A stretch of DNA of 64,000 bases, taken from JACQFK01 sp964619955. Its GTDB lineage: Bacteria; Planctomycetota; MHYJ01; JACPRB01. Below, in pieces: positions 31,602-40,626 of this stretch; position 1 is the first letter of the stretch, and every line of letters begins with the position of its first letter. The notes beneath the pieces were generated by a model that was not told the origin of the DNA, made no database searches, and saw only the letters and a list, made by a program, of their open reading frames with translations. The translations under genes were made by a program, and so were the position numbers. The stretch lies in contig CAZUJF010000003.1 in the NCBI GenBank assembly GCA_964619955.1, positions 62,001-126,000 on the forward strand, written 5' to 3'.

Positions 31602-32291
31602 GTGTCGTTCGGAGACTGGTTCCGGGTCTACTGGCTCACGAATCCCTTCCTCTGGTGGATCAGCTTCATCGTCCTCTGGGTCGTCGCCCAGCCCTTCCTG
31701 CGGATCCTCCGCCTGTGGCTTGCTCATCGTCGCTTCATGGCGCAGCAGGGGCGCGCGCTGGAGAATCCCCAGAACGCCGAGGTGCGCTTCCTGCTGGCGC
31801 AGGTCTACGCCGACGGGCGCCGCTGGCGGCGCGCGGAGGAGCAGGTCCGGGACGCCCTGCGCGTGGCGAAGGAAAGCCCGCTGTATGACGGTCTCGTGCC
31901 GTACCGTTTCCAGTGCCTGCTCGGCCGCATACGCCTGGCGCGCGGGGATGCCCGCGGCGCGGTGGAGCTCTTTCGTGAGGCGTTGACGCTGAAGGCCGAT
32001 CGCGGCTACGCGGAGGCGCATTACGGATTGGGCCGGGCGCTGCATCGGAGCGGGGATCCCCGGGCGGCGCTGGAACAGTACCGTGCGGTGGAGGACGAGC
32101 TGGCGTCGAACTTCGAATTCTACTTCCGGCGCGCGCAGGCGGCGGCGGACGCGGGGGATGCGGCGGAACTGGCGCGCGCCCGCGAGGGGTTCCGGACCGC
32201 GGCGCGGCTGCTGCCCGCGTTCGCGGGACGCCGGCGCTTGCGCTGGCGGCTGGCGTTTCTTCTCTTCCCGCTCACGAGGTATTTCATATGA
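31602..32291 (+). CDS. Membrane-anchored TPR protein in the heptose operon
   Basis: 229 residues, GTG start 5 nt after the gmhA stop. One N-terminal membrane segment (about 12-38, LWWISFIVLWVVAQPFLRIL), then three or four TPR units (VRFLLAQVYADGRRWRRAEEQVRDAL, CLLGRIRLARGDARGAVELFREAL, YGLGRALHRSGDPRAALEQYRAVE) facing the cytoplasm. The fold resembles LapB/YciM of E. coli, which regulates LpxC and has one membrane helix plus TPRs, but this protein is shorter and I see no rubredoxin-like Cys pairs. It is coupled to gmhB by ATGA. Confidence 0.75.
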   Translation: MSFGDWFRVYWLTNPFLWWISFIVLWVVAQPFLRILRLWLAHRRFMAQQGRALENPQNAEVRFLLAQVYADGRRWRRAEEQVRDALRVAKESPLYDGLVPYRFQCLLGRIRLARGDARGAVELFREALTLKADRGYAEAHYGLGRALHRSGDPRAALEQYRAVEDELASNFEFYFRRAQAAADAGDAAELARAREGFRTAARLLPAFAGRRRLRWRLAFLLFPLTRYFI

Positions 32292-32836
32292 AGGCCGTCT
32301 TCTTGGACCGGGACGGCACGCTGATCGTGGAGCGCGGCTACGTGACTTCGCCGGCCCAGGTGGCGCTGCTGCCGGGCGTGCCCGAGGCGCTCTGCCGTCT
32401 GCGGGACGCGGGCTGGAAGCTCTTCGTCGTGACCAACCAGGCCTGCGTGGCGAAGGGGCTGGTGACGGAGGAGGAGTTGACGGCGATCAACCAGCGCCTG
32501 GTCATGCTGCTGGGCGCGGAGGGTGCGCGGGTGGACGGGATCTATTGCTGTCCGCACCATCCGGAGGGGACGGTGACGGAGTTCGCGGTGGACTGCGACT
32601 GCCGCAAGCCGCGGCCGGGGCTGCTGGAGCAGGCGGCGCGGGAGCACGACGTGGACCTCGCGCAGAGTTTCATGGTGGGCGACACGCAGCGCGACATTGA
32701 TGCAGGGCTGGCGGCGGGAGCGCGCGCCATCCAGGTCCGGACGGGGAAGGGCGCGACGCTGACGGCGGACCCGGCGCCGCAGCACGTCGCGGCCGACCTG
32801 CTCGCCGCAGCCGTCTGGATCCTGGGGAAGGGATGA
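32288..32836 (+). CDS. gmhB: D-glycero-D-manno-heptose 1,7-bisphosphate 7-phosphatase
   Basis: 182 residues of the HAD family: nucleophile FLDRDGTLIVERGYV (residues 5-19), TNQACVAKGL, and the GmhB zinc loop YCCPHHPEG with DCDCRKPRPG, then VGDTQRDIDAGLAAG. Removes the 7-phosphate before adenylyl transfer. Last heptose gene, completing the GmhA-HldE-GmhB-HldE route; the HldD epimerase is not in the window. Confidence 0.96.
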   Translation: MKAVFLDRDGTLIVERGYVTSPAQVALLPGVPEALCRLRDAGWKLFVVTNQACVAKGLVTEEELTAINQRLVMLLGAEGARVDGIYCCPHHPEGTVTEFAVDCDCRKPRPGLLEQAAREHDVDLAQSFMVGDTQRDIDAGLAAGARAIQVRTGKGATLTADPAPQHVAADLLAAAVWILGKG

Positions 32837-32875
32837 TGGGATCGGACCGGAGCGTTACATCTGGAGAGGTGCTTC

Positions 32876-32971
32876 ATGGATGAATCGCGCTGGATCGTCG
32901 CCGTCGTGGTCGGGCTGGCCGGACTTTATCTGCTGCTCCGCGTCCTGCGCACGGGCAAGGGGCCTTGCTGA
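32876..32971 (+). CDS. 31-residue single-pass membrane protein with a C-terminal Cys
   Basis: Reads MDESRWIVAVVVGLAGLYLL then LRVLRTGKGPC, stop TGA. One hydrophobic helix (7-21), a basic R-x-x-R stop-transfer, and a terminal Cys. A strong Shine-Dalgarno (GGAGAGG, 6 nt before ATG) argues that it is translated. It resembles the short Cys-ended membrane proteins annotated near FeoB, but here it precedes a rhodanese and a MauE-like protein. Too short for routine gene callers. Confidence 0.6.
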   Translation: MDESRWIVAVVVGLAGLYLLLRVLRTGKGPC

Positions 32972-32994
32972 GGCGATCACAAACCGCCTATCAT
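32965..32994 (+). promoter_or_regulatory. Promoter of the rhodanese gene (TTGCTG-N18-TATCAT)
   Basis: TTGCTG (32965-32970) overlaps the end of the small ORF, 18-nt spacer, TATCAT (32989-32994), then 6 nt to GTG 33001. Again predicts a leaderless transcript. Confidence 0.5.
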
Positions 32995-33000
32995 GCGCCC

Positions 33001-33474
33001 GTGAGGCGCCCGCCCGTCCGCCGCATCCTCGAACTGCTCGCCGTCTCCCTCGTTCTCGCCGCCGCCGTCAACGCCGTCTCCCCGCGCGGCATCTCCTGGA
33101 AACGCCCCCTCGGGGACGCCCTCCAGGCCCGGGCCGCCGAAGCGGGACTCGTGCCCGTGGATCTCGCCGCCGCGATCGTCCGCATCAAAGATCGCAGCCT
33201 GACCCTCGTGGATGCGCGGCCGCCGGAGGAGTTCGAGATTGGACATCTCCCCGGAGCCCTGAACATCCCTTGGAAGGCGATCGAGGAGGGGCGCAATCCC
33301 GCGGGGTTGCCGTCCCCGGAGCAGCCCGTGCTCGTCTACTGCGCCAACGAATTCTGCGAGAGTTCGCTGCAGCTGGGGAAGTGGCTGCGCGCGCGCGGTC
33401 ACCGGGACGTCGCCCTCTTCGTCGACGGGTACGAGGCGTGGTGGAATGCCGTGGGGATCCATGAGCCGCGCTGA
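33001..33474 (+). CDS. Membrane-anchored rhodanese-domain protein
   Basis: 157 residues, GTG start. N-terminal membrane anchor (about 9-25, ILELLAVSLVLAAAVNAVS), then a rhodanese domain (about 50-155) with VDARPPEEFEIGHLPGALNIPW and active-site loop VYCANEFCESSLQLGKWL, in which the first Cys is the expected sulfur acceptor and a second Cys lies five residues later. Rhodaneses move sulfane sulfur or act as redox or binding modules; the anchor puts it on the periplasmic side. Overlaps the MauE-like gene. Confidence 0.82.
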   Translation: MRRPPVRRILELLAVSLVLAAAVNAVSPRGISWKRPLGDALQARAAEAGLVPVDLAAAIVRIKDRSLTLVDARPPEEFEIGHLPGALNIPWKAIEEGRNPAGLPSPEQPVLVYCANEFCESSLQLGKWLRARGHRDVALFVDGYEAWWNAVGIHEPR

Positions 33475-33892
33475 CCTCGTCCTGCGCGCCGTCGCGTCGC
33501 TCGTGTTTCTCGTCGCGGGCGTGATGAAAGTCCTCTCGCCGGCGGGCTTCGCCCTCTCGATAGCGCGGCTTCAGATCCTGCCGGGCGGGCTGGTCGGGAC
33601 GGCCGCGATCCTGCTGCCCTGGGTCGAGATCACGGCCGGCGTCGCGCTGCTCGCGCTGCCCTCCCATCGCGCGGCGGCCCGCTGGATCCTGGGCGCGCTG
33701 CTCGTCGTGTTCAGCGTCGCGCTGGTGGTAGCGCTCGCCCGGGGGATCTCGACCTGCGGCTGTTTCGGGACGGACGGCGGCCTGCTGGAGCGTCCCGCCG
33801 CGGCCCTGGTCCGCAACGCCCTCCTGATGGCCGCCCTGCTGCTTACTGGCCGAGCAGGACCTGCTTCGCCGGCTTCAGATGGGCGTCGTTGA
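33461..33892 (+). CDS. MauE/DoxX-like membrane protein
   Basis: 143 residues with four hydrophobic helices (8-23, 40-66, 75-95, 110-128) and the loop RGISTCGCFGTDGG, typical of the MauE/DoxX membrane family. MauE helps assemble disulfide-rich or cofactor-bearing periplasmic proteins, and homologs are often next to thioredoxin- or rhodanese-like proteins. The gene overlaps the rhodanese gene by 14 nt. Its 3' end runs 50 nt into the convergent ThuA gene. Confidence 0.75.
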   Translation: MSRADLVLRAVASLVFLVAGVMKVLSPAGFALSIARLQILPGGLVGTAAILLPWVEITAGVALLALPSHRAAARWILGALLVVFSVALVVALARGISTCGCFGTDGGLLERPAAALVRNALLMAALLLTGRAGPASPASDGRR

Positions 33893-34658
33893 GCTTGTCG
33901 ACCGACCAGAGCAGGCCGCGCGTGATCAGGTCCAGGTAGCGCTTGTCCCCGACGGTCGCGTTGTTGTGGCCGAGCGTGGTGCCGAAGACGCGCGCCTTGC
34001 CGTTGTACGTGTTGGTCCACGTCACGATGCAATCGACGTTCTTCTCGGTGCCGTCCTTGTTCTTGAGGACCTGCCGGCCCGTGGAGAGCGCCTTGGCCGT
34101 GTCGAGCAGCTTGCCCGCGTGGTTGTTGTAGAGCTCCTCGTTGACCGTGGTCCAGTCCTCGAGGCCCTTCGTGATCGGGCTCTCCTTGTCGACGTTCGTG
34201 ATGCTGATGGGCAGCTGGGGGCCGTGGCCCGTCGTCGCCAGGCCGGTGAAGTCGAACCAGGCGGTGGTCTTGGGAAAGCCCTCGCCGCGGAAGCTGTGCA
34301 TGGCGCAATGGAGAAGGATGCCGGGCAGGCCCTCCTTGTGCGGTTTGAGCACGCGCTCGATGATCGCGGAATCCTTCACGTCGGCGCTGCATTCGTCGTG
34401 GACGACGACGTCGTAGCCCTTCGCCCAATCGTCCTTCTCGTAGATCGGGTTGAGGTGCTTGGTGCCCTTGTCGGGGTCGTAGGAGATCGTCCACTGGACG
34501 TTCGCCCGGGCGGAGATGCCCTGGGTGATGAGGTCCTTCTGTTTCGCGTAGTCATGGCAGCAGCCGCCGAGCACCAGCAGCGCGCGGATCGGCTTCTCGT
34601 CCTGGGCCTGGAGGGTGGAAGGGACGCAGAGCAGGGCCAGCAGCAGGAATCGGCTCAT
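33843..34658 (-). CDS. Secreted ThuA-domain protein
   Basis: 271 residues with a signal peptide (MSRFLLLALLCVPSTLQAQ). ThuA-type glutamine-amidotransferase-like fold: IRALLVLGGCCHDY, VVVHDECSADV, GLPGILLHCAMHSFRGEGFP, ITKGLEDWTTVNEELYNN and VFGTTLGHNNATVGDKRYLDLITRGLLWS. Members act in trehalose/disaccharide 3-keto metabolism or bind sugar-derived ligands. Position downstream of DUF1592 and DUF1552 genes is a planctomycete-type arrangement. Confidence 0.87.
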   Translation of the reverse strand: MSRFLLLALLCVPSTLQAQDEKPIRALLVLGGCCHDYAKQKDLITQGISARANVQWTISYDPDKGTKHLNPIYEKDDWAKGYDVVVHDECSADVKDSAIIERVLKPHKEGLPGILLHCAMHSFRGEGFPKTTAWFDFTGLATTGHGPQLPISITNVDKESPITKGLEDWTTVNEELYNNHAGKLLDTAKALSTGRQVLKNKDGTEKNVDCIVTWTNTYNGKARVFGTTLGHNNATVGDKRYLDLITRGLLWSVDKLNDAHLKPAKQVLLGQ

Positions 34659-34724
34659 GTCAGTCGCCTCAAATAGAAGAACGGGACGTCTACGCTACGA
34701 GCGCCGGTCCCCTGGAGTTGGATC

Positions 34725-36035
34725 TTACACCTCGAGCAGCCGTTCCGTCGAGTCCCCGAACGTGTCGAGGCTGACGCCCATCTTGTCCATCATCGACAGG
34801 TAGAGGCTGCAGAGCTTCCGGTTCGGCTTGCCGGCGTAGTCCAGCACGCGGCCCGTCTTGAGCTTCCCGGCGGCGCCGCCCACGAGCACCACGGGCAGCT
34901 GCGTGCAGTCGTGGCTGGAGCCGTGCATCATGCTCGAGAGATAGAGGATCTGAGTGTTGTCGAGGGCCGTGCGCCCGCCCTCCTGGATCTTCGCGAGCTT
35001 GCCGGCGATGTACGCGACCTGCTCCGTGAAGAAGCGGTTCACCTTCAGCCAGTCCGCGTTGTCGGTGTGCGAGAGCAGGTGGTGGATCATGTAGTCCACG
35101 CCGAGATGCGGGAAACGCTGCGAGGAATGGTCGTTGTTCAGCTTGAGCGTGCAGATCCGCGTCGTGTCGGTCTGGAACGCGAGCACCAGCAGGTCCGCCA
35201 TGAGGCGCATGTGCTGGTCGACGTCCTGGGGGACGCCGTCCGCGGGACGGGCCATGTCCGGCTTCTCGAGCGTGGGACGCCAGCCCTGGAGGCGGCCCTG
35301 CTTGCCGGCGTTCTGGATGCGCTGCTCGACTTCGCGGACGGAGTTCAGGTACTCGTCGAGCTTGGCGCGGTCCGCGGCGCTGATCTTCTTGTCGAGGCTT
35401 TTGGCGTCGTCGCGGACCTGGTCGAGCACGCTCGCATCGCCGCGGCCCACGTCGTCCCGGAAGAGCTGGTCGAACGCGAGCGCGGGATAGAGTTCCAGCG
35501 GCGTGGGCGTGGTCGCGGAGCTCCACGAAATGTGCGAGCTGTAGATCATGGAGTAGCCCTTGTGCAGGGCGGAGATCGACGCTTCGCAGCCGAGCACGAG
35601 ACTCGGGACCTTCGTCTGTCCCGCCTGGCGCTGGGCGAGCAGCTGATCCATGCTGACGCCGGAGCGGATGCCCCCGGCGCCTTCGAGCGGGGCGCCGCTG
35701 AGCAGGTTGCCGGTCTGCGCGCTGTGGATGCCGCCCTTGCCCGCCTCCTGGTGGTAGAGGCCCTTGAAGAAGATCAGCTTCTCCTTGAAGGGCGCCAGGG
35801 GCTCAAGGACCTTGCCCAGTTCCAGGGTCTTGCCTTCGCCCTTGGCCCACCATTCCCGGTTGTGGAAGCCGTTGCCCGCGAAGAGCACGGCGAGGCGGAG
35901 CGGCGCCTCGGCGGAGGCCTGGCGGCCCCAGACGGGCAGGGATTCCAGCCAGGGCAGGGCGAGGCTGACGCCCAGGCCGCGCAGCATCGTGCGGCGGGTC
36001 GGCCGGGATTCATGGAACAGGTTCATGGGCTTCAT
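34725..36035 (-). CDS. DUF1552 protein with twin-arginine signal
   Basis: 436 residues. The N-terminus has RPTRRTMLRGLGVSLALPWLE, a Tat export signal, so it is exported folded. The body contains LAVLFAGNGFHNREWWAKGEG, LNDHSSQRFPHLGVDYMIHHLLSHTD-type and YLSSMMHGSSHDCTQLPVVLVGG elements of the DUF1552 family, related to the alkaline-phosphatase-like DUF1501 group. No known reaction. It pairs with the upstream DUF1592 protein (ATGA overlap at 36035-36032; ATG 36026 is the alternative start). Confidence 0.85.
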   Translation of the reverse strand: MKPMNLFHESRPTRRTMLRGLGVSLALPWLESLPVWGRQASAEAPLRLAVLFAGNGFHNREWWAKGEGKTLELGKVLEPLAPFKEKLIFFKGLYHQEAGKGGIHSAQTGNLLSGAPLEGAGGIRSGVSMDQLLAQRQAGQTKVPSLVLGCEASISALHKGYSMIYSSHISWSSATTPTPLELYPALAFDQLFRDDVGRGDASVLDQVRDDAKSLDKKISAADRAKLDEYLNSVREVEQRIQNAGKQGRLQGWRPTLEKPDMARPADGVPQDVDQHMRLMADLLVLAFQTDTTRICTLKLNNDHSSQRFPHLGVDYMIHHLLSHTDNADWLKVNRFFTEQVAYIAGKLAKIQEGGRTALDNTQILYLSSMMHGSSHDCTQLPVVLVGGAAGKLKTGRVLDYAGKPNRKLCSLYLSMMDKMGVSLDTFGDSTERLLEV

Positions 36036-39000
36036 TCTCCTCGGGTCGCTTCAAAGGCCCGGTGCTCGCGGAACTGTTTGCTTCCCACGATGGAACGTAC
36101 CACGCCCTCCAGGCCCGTGTGGTCGAGCTCCTTGAGAATTCCCTCGACCAGGGCCTGATCCGACAACGTGACGCTGCGTCCCAGCGCGTAGCCCAGCAAT
36201 TTTCGGATGAAGGTGCGCCGGAAATCCTGGAGGCGTTTCTGGGTCAGATAGGTCCGGAGTCCTTCGGGCCCCGCGAACTCCGTCCCGTCCCGCAGCTTCA
36301 CGGCGGCATCCACCGCGCGGCCGGAAAGATCCTTCTCGCGCAGGCGCCCGATCGCGTCGAAGGGCTCGAGCGCGAACCCGAAGGGGTCGATGCGCACGTG
36401 GCAGGAGGCGCATTCGGGCAGCCGCGTGTGCTTTGCCGTCAGTTCGCGCACGCTCAGTTCCTGGCCGCCCTCCTCCTGGGGGAGTTGCGGGACGTTCGCG
36501 GGCGGCTTGGGGAGTTTCTCGCCGAGCAGCGTGTCGACGACCCAGTTGCCGCGCAGGACGGGGCTCGTGCGCGAGGCGCCCGACTCCTGGGCCAGGACGC
36601 CGCCGAGGCCGAGGACGCCGCCGCGGCCGTACTTGCGGACGCCGTCGACCTTCCGCCACTCGGGGCCCGTCACGCCGGGGATCCCGTAGTGCTTCGCCAG
36701 CGGGCCGTTGGCGAAGACGTAGTCGGCCGTGAGGATCTCGTCCACCGGCCGGCCTTCGCGGAAGAGGTGCTGGAAGAAGCGGATGGACTCCTCGAAGAGC
36801 GCGTCGCGGAGCTCGTCGTTGAAGGTCGGGAAGAGCTTCTCGTTCTTCTCCCGGTTCCGGCGCAACTCGCGGATGTGCAGCCAGCGCGTCCCGAATTCGA
36901 GGGCGAGACCGCGCGCCTTGGGGTCCTTCAGGAGGCGAGTGGTCTGGGCGGCCAGTACCTCGGGGTTCTGCAGCTTGCCTTCCCGGGCGAGCGCGCTGAG
37001 TTCCTCGTCCGGTGTCGAAGCCCAGAGGAAGTAGCTCAGGCGGGTCGCCAGTTCGAGGTCGGACACGGGACGTGCGTCTGCGCCGGGCGGCGTCTCCTCC
37101 AGCCGGAAGAGGAAGGTCGGCGAGGCGAGGATCCGCTTCAGGAGGGAGCTCAGGGCTTCCTCGTGGGGGAGTTCCTCCTTGCGGAGCCGGGTGTAGAGGC
37201 TCCGGAGGCCGGCGGACTCCGCTTCCGTGAGCGGCCGCCGGTACGCGCGTGCCGCGAAGCGGATCATCGCCTCGAGCTGGGCGGGAGCGGCGGCGACGAT
37301 CTCCTTCTCGAAGATCTCCGCGCGCTTCGCGAAGGGCTCGCGCAGGCTCTGGAAGAAGGCGAGCGCCTCCTTCGTGCCGTCCTGCGTCACGAAGCCGATG
37401 AAGAGCGGCAGGTTCTGATGTTCGGTGGACGGCCATTGGGAGATGAAGCGGTGCTCCGCCCAGAGGCGGTCGAGGCGGCGGATCTGGGTCTCGTCGAGGA
37501 AGAGCCGGACGAGGGGTTCGTCGTCGCGATGGTAGAGCTTGAGGCAGACGACTTCGTCATCGGGGATGACCTGGGGGAAGCAGATGAACTTGGGGAAGAG
37601 CCGGCGGAATTCCGCGAGGCCCGCGAGGAGGCGTTGGGCGGCCTCGCTGCCGGGACGCGCGAGACAGGGCGCGGCGCTGTCGAGGATCTTCGGCGCGGCG
37701 CCCAGCGTGGCGCTGCACTGGATCACGCGGTCGGGGCTGTCTGCCGGGAGCGCGCCCTCGACGGCGAAGGGCCGCTGGCGCAGGAGCGCGGCGGGCAGAC
37801 GCAGCGTGATCGTCTGCCTCGTGGGGATCGCGAGATCATCGCCGGAGAACTGAAGTCCTTCGGGTCCGAAGCGGGCGTCCTTGGCGCGCGGCAGGCGGCT
37901 CAGGTCGAAATCGCGGAAGAGCGGGCCGTCGACCACGACGAGCGCGTCGTAGACCTTGCGATTCGGCGACTTCTCATCCTTGGGGCGCGGTCCCGTCAGG
38001 AACGTCTGCACCTCGGCGGACGTGGCCGCGCCGCTGCGCCAGCGGCCGAGCGTGGAATCCGCGGGGACATTCAAACCCGCTGCGATGGCGCCCTTGCCGG
38101 TGGGGCCGTGCACGAAGCGCCAGGGACCGTGCGGGTTGCCCTCGAGGATGCGGTCGGCTACGTCGGCAGCGAGGTTCCAGGTGCGGGATCCCTCGAGTTC
38201 GCGGACCGTGAGGTTGATCTCGGTGAGGTCGCAGACGTGGCTGCCGTCCTTCGCATCGATGGCGAGCAGGAGGCGGTCGCCTATCTTGACGCCGAGTTCG
38301 CGGGGGGGCGCGGACGTCTCGCCGGCGACGTTGACGGCGCCCTGGCTGAGGCGGGCGGCGCCTTCGCCGCGGCGGAATTCCACCCACCAGGCCACGCCGT
38401 TGCCGCAGCCGCCGTGGGCGTGCGAGATCGCGGCGTCGACCCGGACCCGGCCGTCGAGGGGGCTTTCCCAGGTGACGGCGACGAAGCGGTCGGGGAGGGG
38501 ATGCACGACGATCTTGTGCGGGGAGGCGCGGCCGGGGATGAACTCGAGTTTGTCGGAGCCGTTCGAGAGCACGACCGGGAGTTCGCCGCCTTTGGAGCGC
38601 CAGCCCTTGATCGCGGGATGTTTCTCGCTGCCCGGAACGGGCGTGTCGAGCAGGTCGAGCGCGACGGCGGGGGCGAGCGTGCCCGGGGCCCCGGGTTCGG
38701 CGAGAGGCTGGAGGCCGAGGACCCCGATCCAGCGGCGCAGCCACTCGGGATCGAGGCCGCGGGCTTTGGCGATCTCGTCGACGGCTCCGGTCTCGCGGGC
38801 GGCGTCGAGATACTTCGACGTCTCGGCGAAGGCCGACGCGAGGCTCAGTTCGTAGCGTGCGCCGTAGGTCGCATAGTCGCGGAGCAGAAGCGCTTCGCCC
38901 TTGGCGCCCTCGAAGCGGGGGCGCTTCCAGAGCACGCGGCCGTCCGCGGCGGGGAACTCGAGGGCGGAGAGTTGCAGGACGACCTCGTCCTGGCCGGGCA

Positions 39001-39943
39001 GGGGTTTCAGTTCGACCTTGAGCGCGTGGGAGGCGACGAACGCGGGATCGGCGGCCTCCTGGCGCACGTCGCGGCCGAACGCGTAGCTGCCGACCTTGTT
39101 GAACTTCCAGAGCGCTTTCTGCCAGGCGGCGACTTCGGGGAGGAGGCTGTCGGGGGCGGCGCGCCAGCGGGCGCGGACGAGGTCCAGCGGAAAGGACGGC
39201 TCCGTGCCCTCGAGGGCCGCGCGCAAAGTGGCGGCATATTTGGCGAAGGCGGGAGTCCCTTTCAGCGCGGCCTGCAGCGGCAGCTGTCCGTCCGCGCTGT
39301 AGGCCTTGTAGAACGCGCGGAGCGACGCGACGGATTCGTCGGTCCAGTCGCGGCGGGTCTTGGCGGGCGAAAAGCGGAAGCCGTCGGGAAGGAGGACCAG
39401 ATGCGTCCCGATCTCCTTGGCGGCGTTCAGGTATTTGCCGAGCAGGGCGGGGGAGAGGACGAGGGCGTCCCCGACGTTGGCGAAGCCTTCGCCGGCGGCG
39501 CCGTCGACGGGGAAGTCGCGCGAGGGCTGGAGGTCCACGCCCGTGAGGTCGCGGATCGTATGGTCGTATTCGGTGTTGTTGAGGCGGCGGACCAGGACGC
39601 GGCCGGGGTCGCCGGCGCGCGCGCGGGCCTCGGCGTCGAGGAAGTCGCGGGTCCAGCCGGCGATCAGCTTTCGCTCGGCGGGGGAGGGCTGCAGGCTCTT
39701 CTTGGGGGGCATCTCGCCGTTCTCGAGCATCTCGACGACGAGCGGCCAGGGGCGGAGATCTTTGCGGATGTCGGTGATCGTGGCGAAGCGCTGGAGGTCG
39801 AGGTCGCCCTTCTTGTCTTTGTGGGAGTGGCAGTCGAGGCAGTATTTGGCGGCGAGGGGATGGATGCGCCGGGCGTAGTCCGCCTCGAGCGGCGTCTCCT
39901 GGGCGCCGCTGCCGAGCAGCAGCAGAAAGGGGAGGAGTCTCAT
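36032..39943 (-). CDS. Giant secreted cytochrome-like DUF1587/1595/1592/1588/1585 protein
   Basis: 1303 residues with a signal peptide (MRLLPFLLLLGSGAQ). A CxxCH heme motif (YCLDCHSHKD, about residue 34) marks an N-terminal cytochrome-c-like domain. DUF1587 follows (about 113-180, RRLNNTEYDHTIRDLTGVDLQ), then a long central beta-rich region, DUF1595 (about 920-985), DUF1592 (about 1000-1130), DUF1588 (about 1140-1210) and DUF1585 (about 1225-1295). CASCH (about 1190) is a second CxxCH heme-type motif. These proteins are hallmarks of Planctomycetota/Verrucomicrobia and usually sit beside DUF1552 partners, probably as an extracellular oxidase or electron-transfer complex. Function unproven. Confidence 0.9.
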   Translation of the reverse strand: MRLLPFLLLLGSGAQETPLEADYARRIHPLAAKYCLDCHSHKDKKGDLDLQRFATITDIRKDLRPWPLVVEMLENGEMPPKKSLQPSPAERKLIAGWTRDFLDAEARARAGDPGRVLVRRLNNTEYDHTIRDLTGVDLQPSRDFPVDGAAGEGFANVGDALVLSPALLGKYLNAAKEIGTHLVLLPDGFRFSPAKTRRDWTDESVASLRAFYKAYSADGQLPLQAALKGTPAFAKYAATLRAALEGTEPSFPLDLVRARWRAAPDSLLPEVAAWQKALWKFNKVGSYAFGRDVRQEAADPAFVASHALKVELKPLPGQDEVVLQLSALEFPAADGRVLWKRPRFEGAKGEALLLRDYATYGARYELSLASAFAETSKYLDAARETGAVDEIAKARGLDPEWLRRWIGVLGLQPLAEPGAPGTLAPAVALDLLDTPVPGSEKHPAIKGWRSKGGELPVVLSNGSDKLEFIPGRASPHKIVVHPLPDRFVAVTWESPLDGRVRVDAAISHAHGGCGNGVAWWVEFRRGEGAARLSQGAVNVAGETSAPPRELGVKIGDRLLLAIDAKDGSHVCDLTEINLTVRELEGSRTWNLAADVADRILEGNPHGPWRFVHGPTGKGAIAAGLNVPADSTLGRWRSGAATSAEVQTFLTGPRPKDEKSPNRKVYDALVVVDGPLFRDFDLSRLPRAKDARFGPEGLQFSGDDLAIPTRQTITLRLPAALLRQRPFAVEGALPADSPDRVIQCSATLGAAPKILDSAAPCLARPGSEAAQRLLAGLAEFRRLFPKFICFPQVIPDDEVVCLKLYHRDDEPLVRLFLDETQIRRLDRLWAEHRFISQWPSTEHQNLPLFIGFVTQDGTKEALAFFQSLREPFAKRAEIFEKEIVAAAPAQLEAMIRFAARAYRRPLTEAESAGLRSLYTRLRKEELPHEEALSSLLKRILASPTFLFRLEETPPGADARPVSDLELATRLSYFLWASTPDEELSALAREGKLQNPEVLAAQTTRLLKDPKARGLALEFGTRWLHIRELRRNREKNEKLFPTFNDELRDALFEESIRFFQHLFREGRPVDEILTADYVFANGPLAKHYGIPGVTGPEWRKVDGVRKYGRGGVLGLGGVLAQESGASRTSPVLRGNWVVDTLLGEKLPKPPANVPQLPQEEGGQELSVRELTAKHTRLPECASCHVRIDPFGFALEPFDAIGRLREKDLSGRAVDAAVKLRDGTEFAGPEGLRTYLTQKRLQDFRRTFIRKLLGYALGRSVTLSDQALVEGILKELDHTGLEGVVRSIVGSKQFREHRAFEATRGE

Positions 39944-39947
39944 GGGA

Positions 39948-40613
39948 TCACCCCAGTTCCGGGATCACGCGGGTCCAGCTGTCGCAGTGTTCCTCCATCC
40001 AGTCGGCGGCCTCGGCGGGTTTGCGGCGGGCGAGGACGCGGATGAATTCGTGATGGCTGCGGAAGGTTTCCTCGCGCACGTCGTGTTTCTTCTTCTCGCG
40101 CTTGAGGTGGAGCCGGAGCAGCCAGAGTTGCATCTGGCTGCGGAGCTCGTTCCAGACGCGGCTCAGGCGTTCGTGGCGGGCGATCTCGACGATCGTGTCG
40201 TGGAAGGCCATGTCGAGCGCGCTGAAGTCGGTGAGGTCGCGGGTGCGGGAGGCCTGGGTGAGGAGTTCGCTCAGGCGGCCGAGGTCGCCCTCCTGGAGGT
40301 TCTTGGCGGCGAGCCCGGCGGCCATGCGCTGGAGGGCGCTGCGCAGGCTGAGGATCTCATGGACGTCCTCGGGGCTGAACTCACGGACGGCGGCGCGGCC
40401 GTTCGCGTCGAACTGGACGAGCCCTTCGCGGTCGAGCTCCACGAGGGCTTCGCGGACGGGGACGCGGCTGACCCGGAGTTTCGTGGCGGTGGCGGCCTCG
40501 GGGAGCGGCGTGCCCGCGACGAGGGCCCCGCTGAGGATGGCCTGGCGGAGTCGTTCGGCAACCTCCCGCGAGAGTGTCTTGCGCGGAATGGGGGCCAACA
40601 GGGTCGGACTCAT
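39948..40613 (-). CDS. GntR/FadR-type transcriptional regulator
   Basis: 221 residues. Winged-helix N-terminus (about 12-75, VAERLRQAILSGALVAGTPLPEAATATKLRVSRVPVREALVELDREGL) and a C-terminal FCD helical domain (about 85-215) with LDMAFHDTIVEIARHERL and SHHEFIRVLARRKPAEA, whose His/Asp residues bind a metal and an organic acid in relatives. First gene of the DUF1592-DUF1552-ThuA operon (4-nt gap to DUF1592). A palindrome in its own leader suggests autoregulation. AAAGGA lies 10 nt before the ATG. Confidence 0.92.
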   Translation of the reverse strand: MSPTLLAPIPRKTLSREVAERLRQAILSGALVAGTPLPEAATATKLRVSRVPVREALVELDREGLVQFDANGRAAVREFSPEDVHEILSLRSALQRMAAGLAAKNLQEGDLGRLSELLTQASRTRDLTDFSALDMAFHDTIVEIARHERLSRVWNELRSQMQLWLLRLHLKREKKKHDVREETFRSHHEFIRVLARRKPAEAADWMEEHCDSWTRVIPELG

Positions 40614-40626
40614 TTGCGTCTGTCCT

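Noticed and set aside
36062..40045. 1327-codon open frame on the plus strand
   Set aside because: Opposite the DUF1592 protein, with low-complexity Gly/Ala/Glu/Leu composition and no domain.
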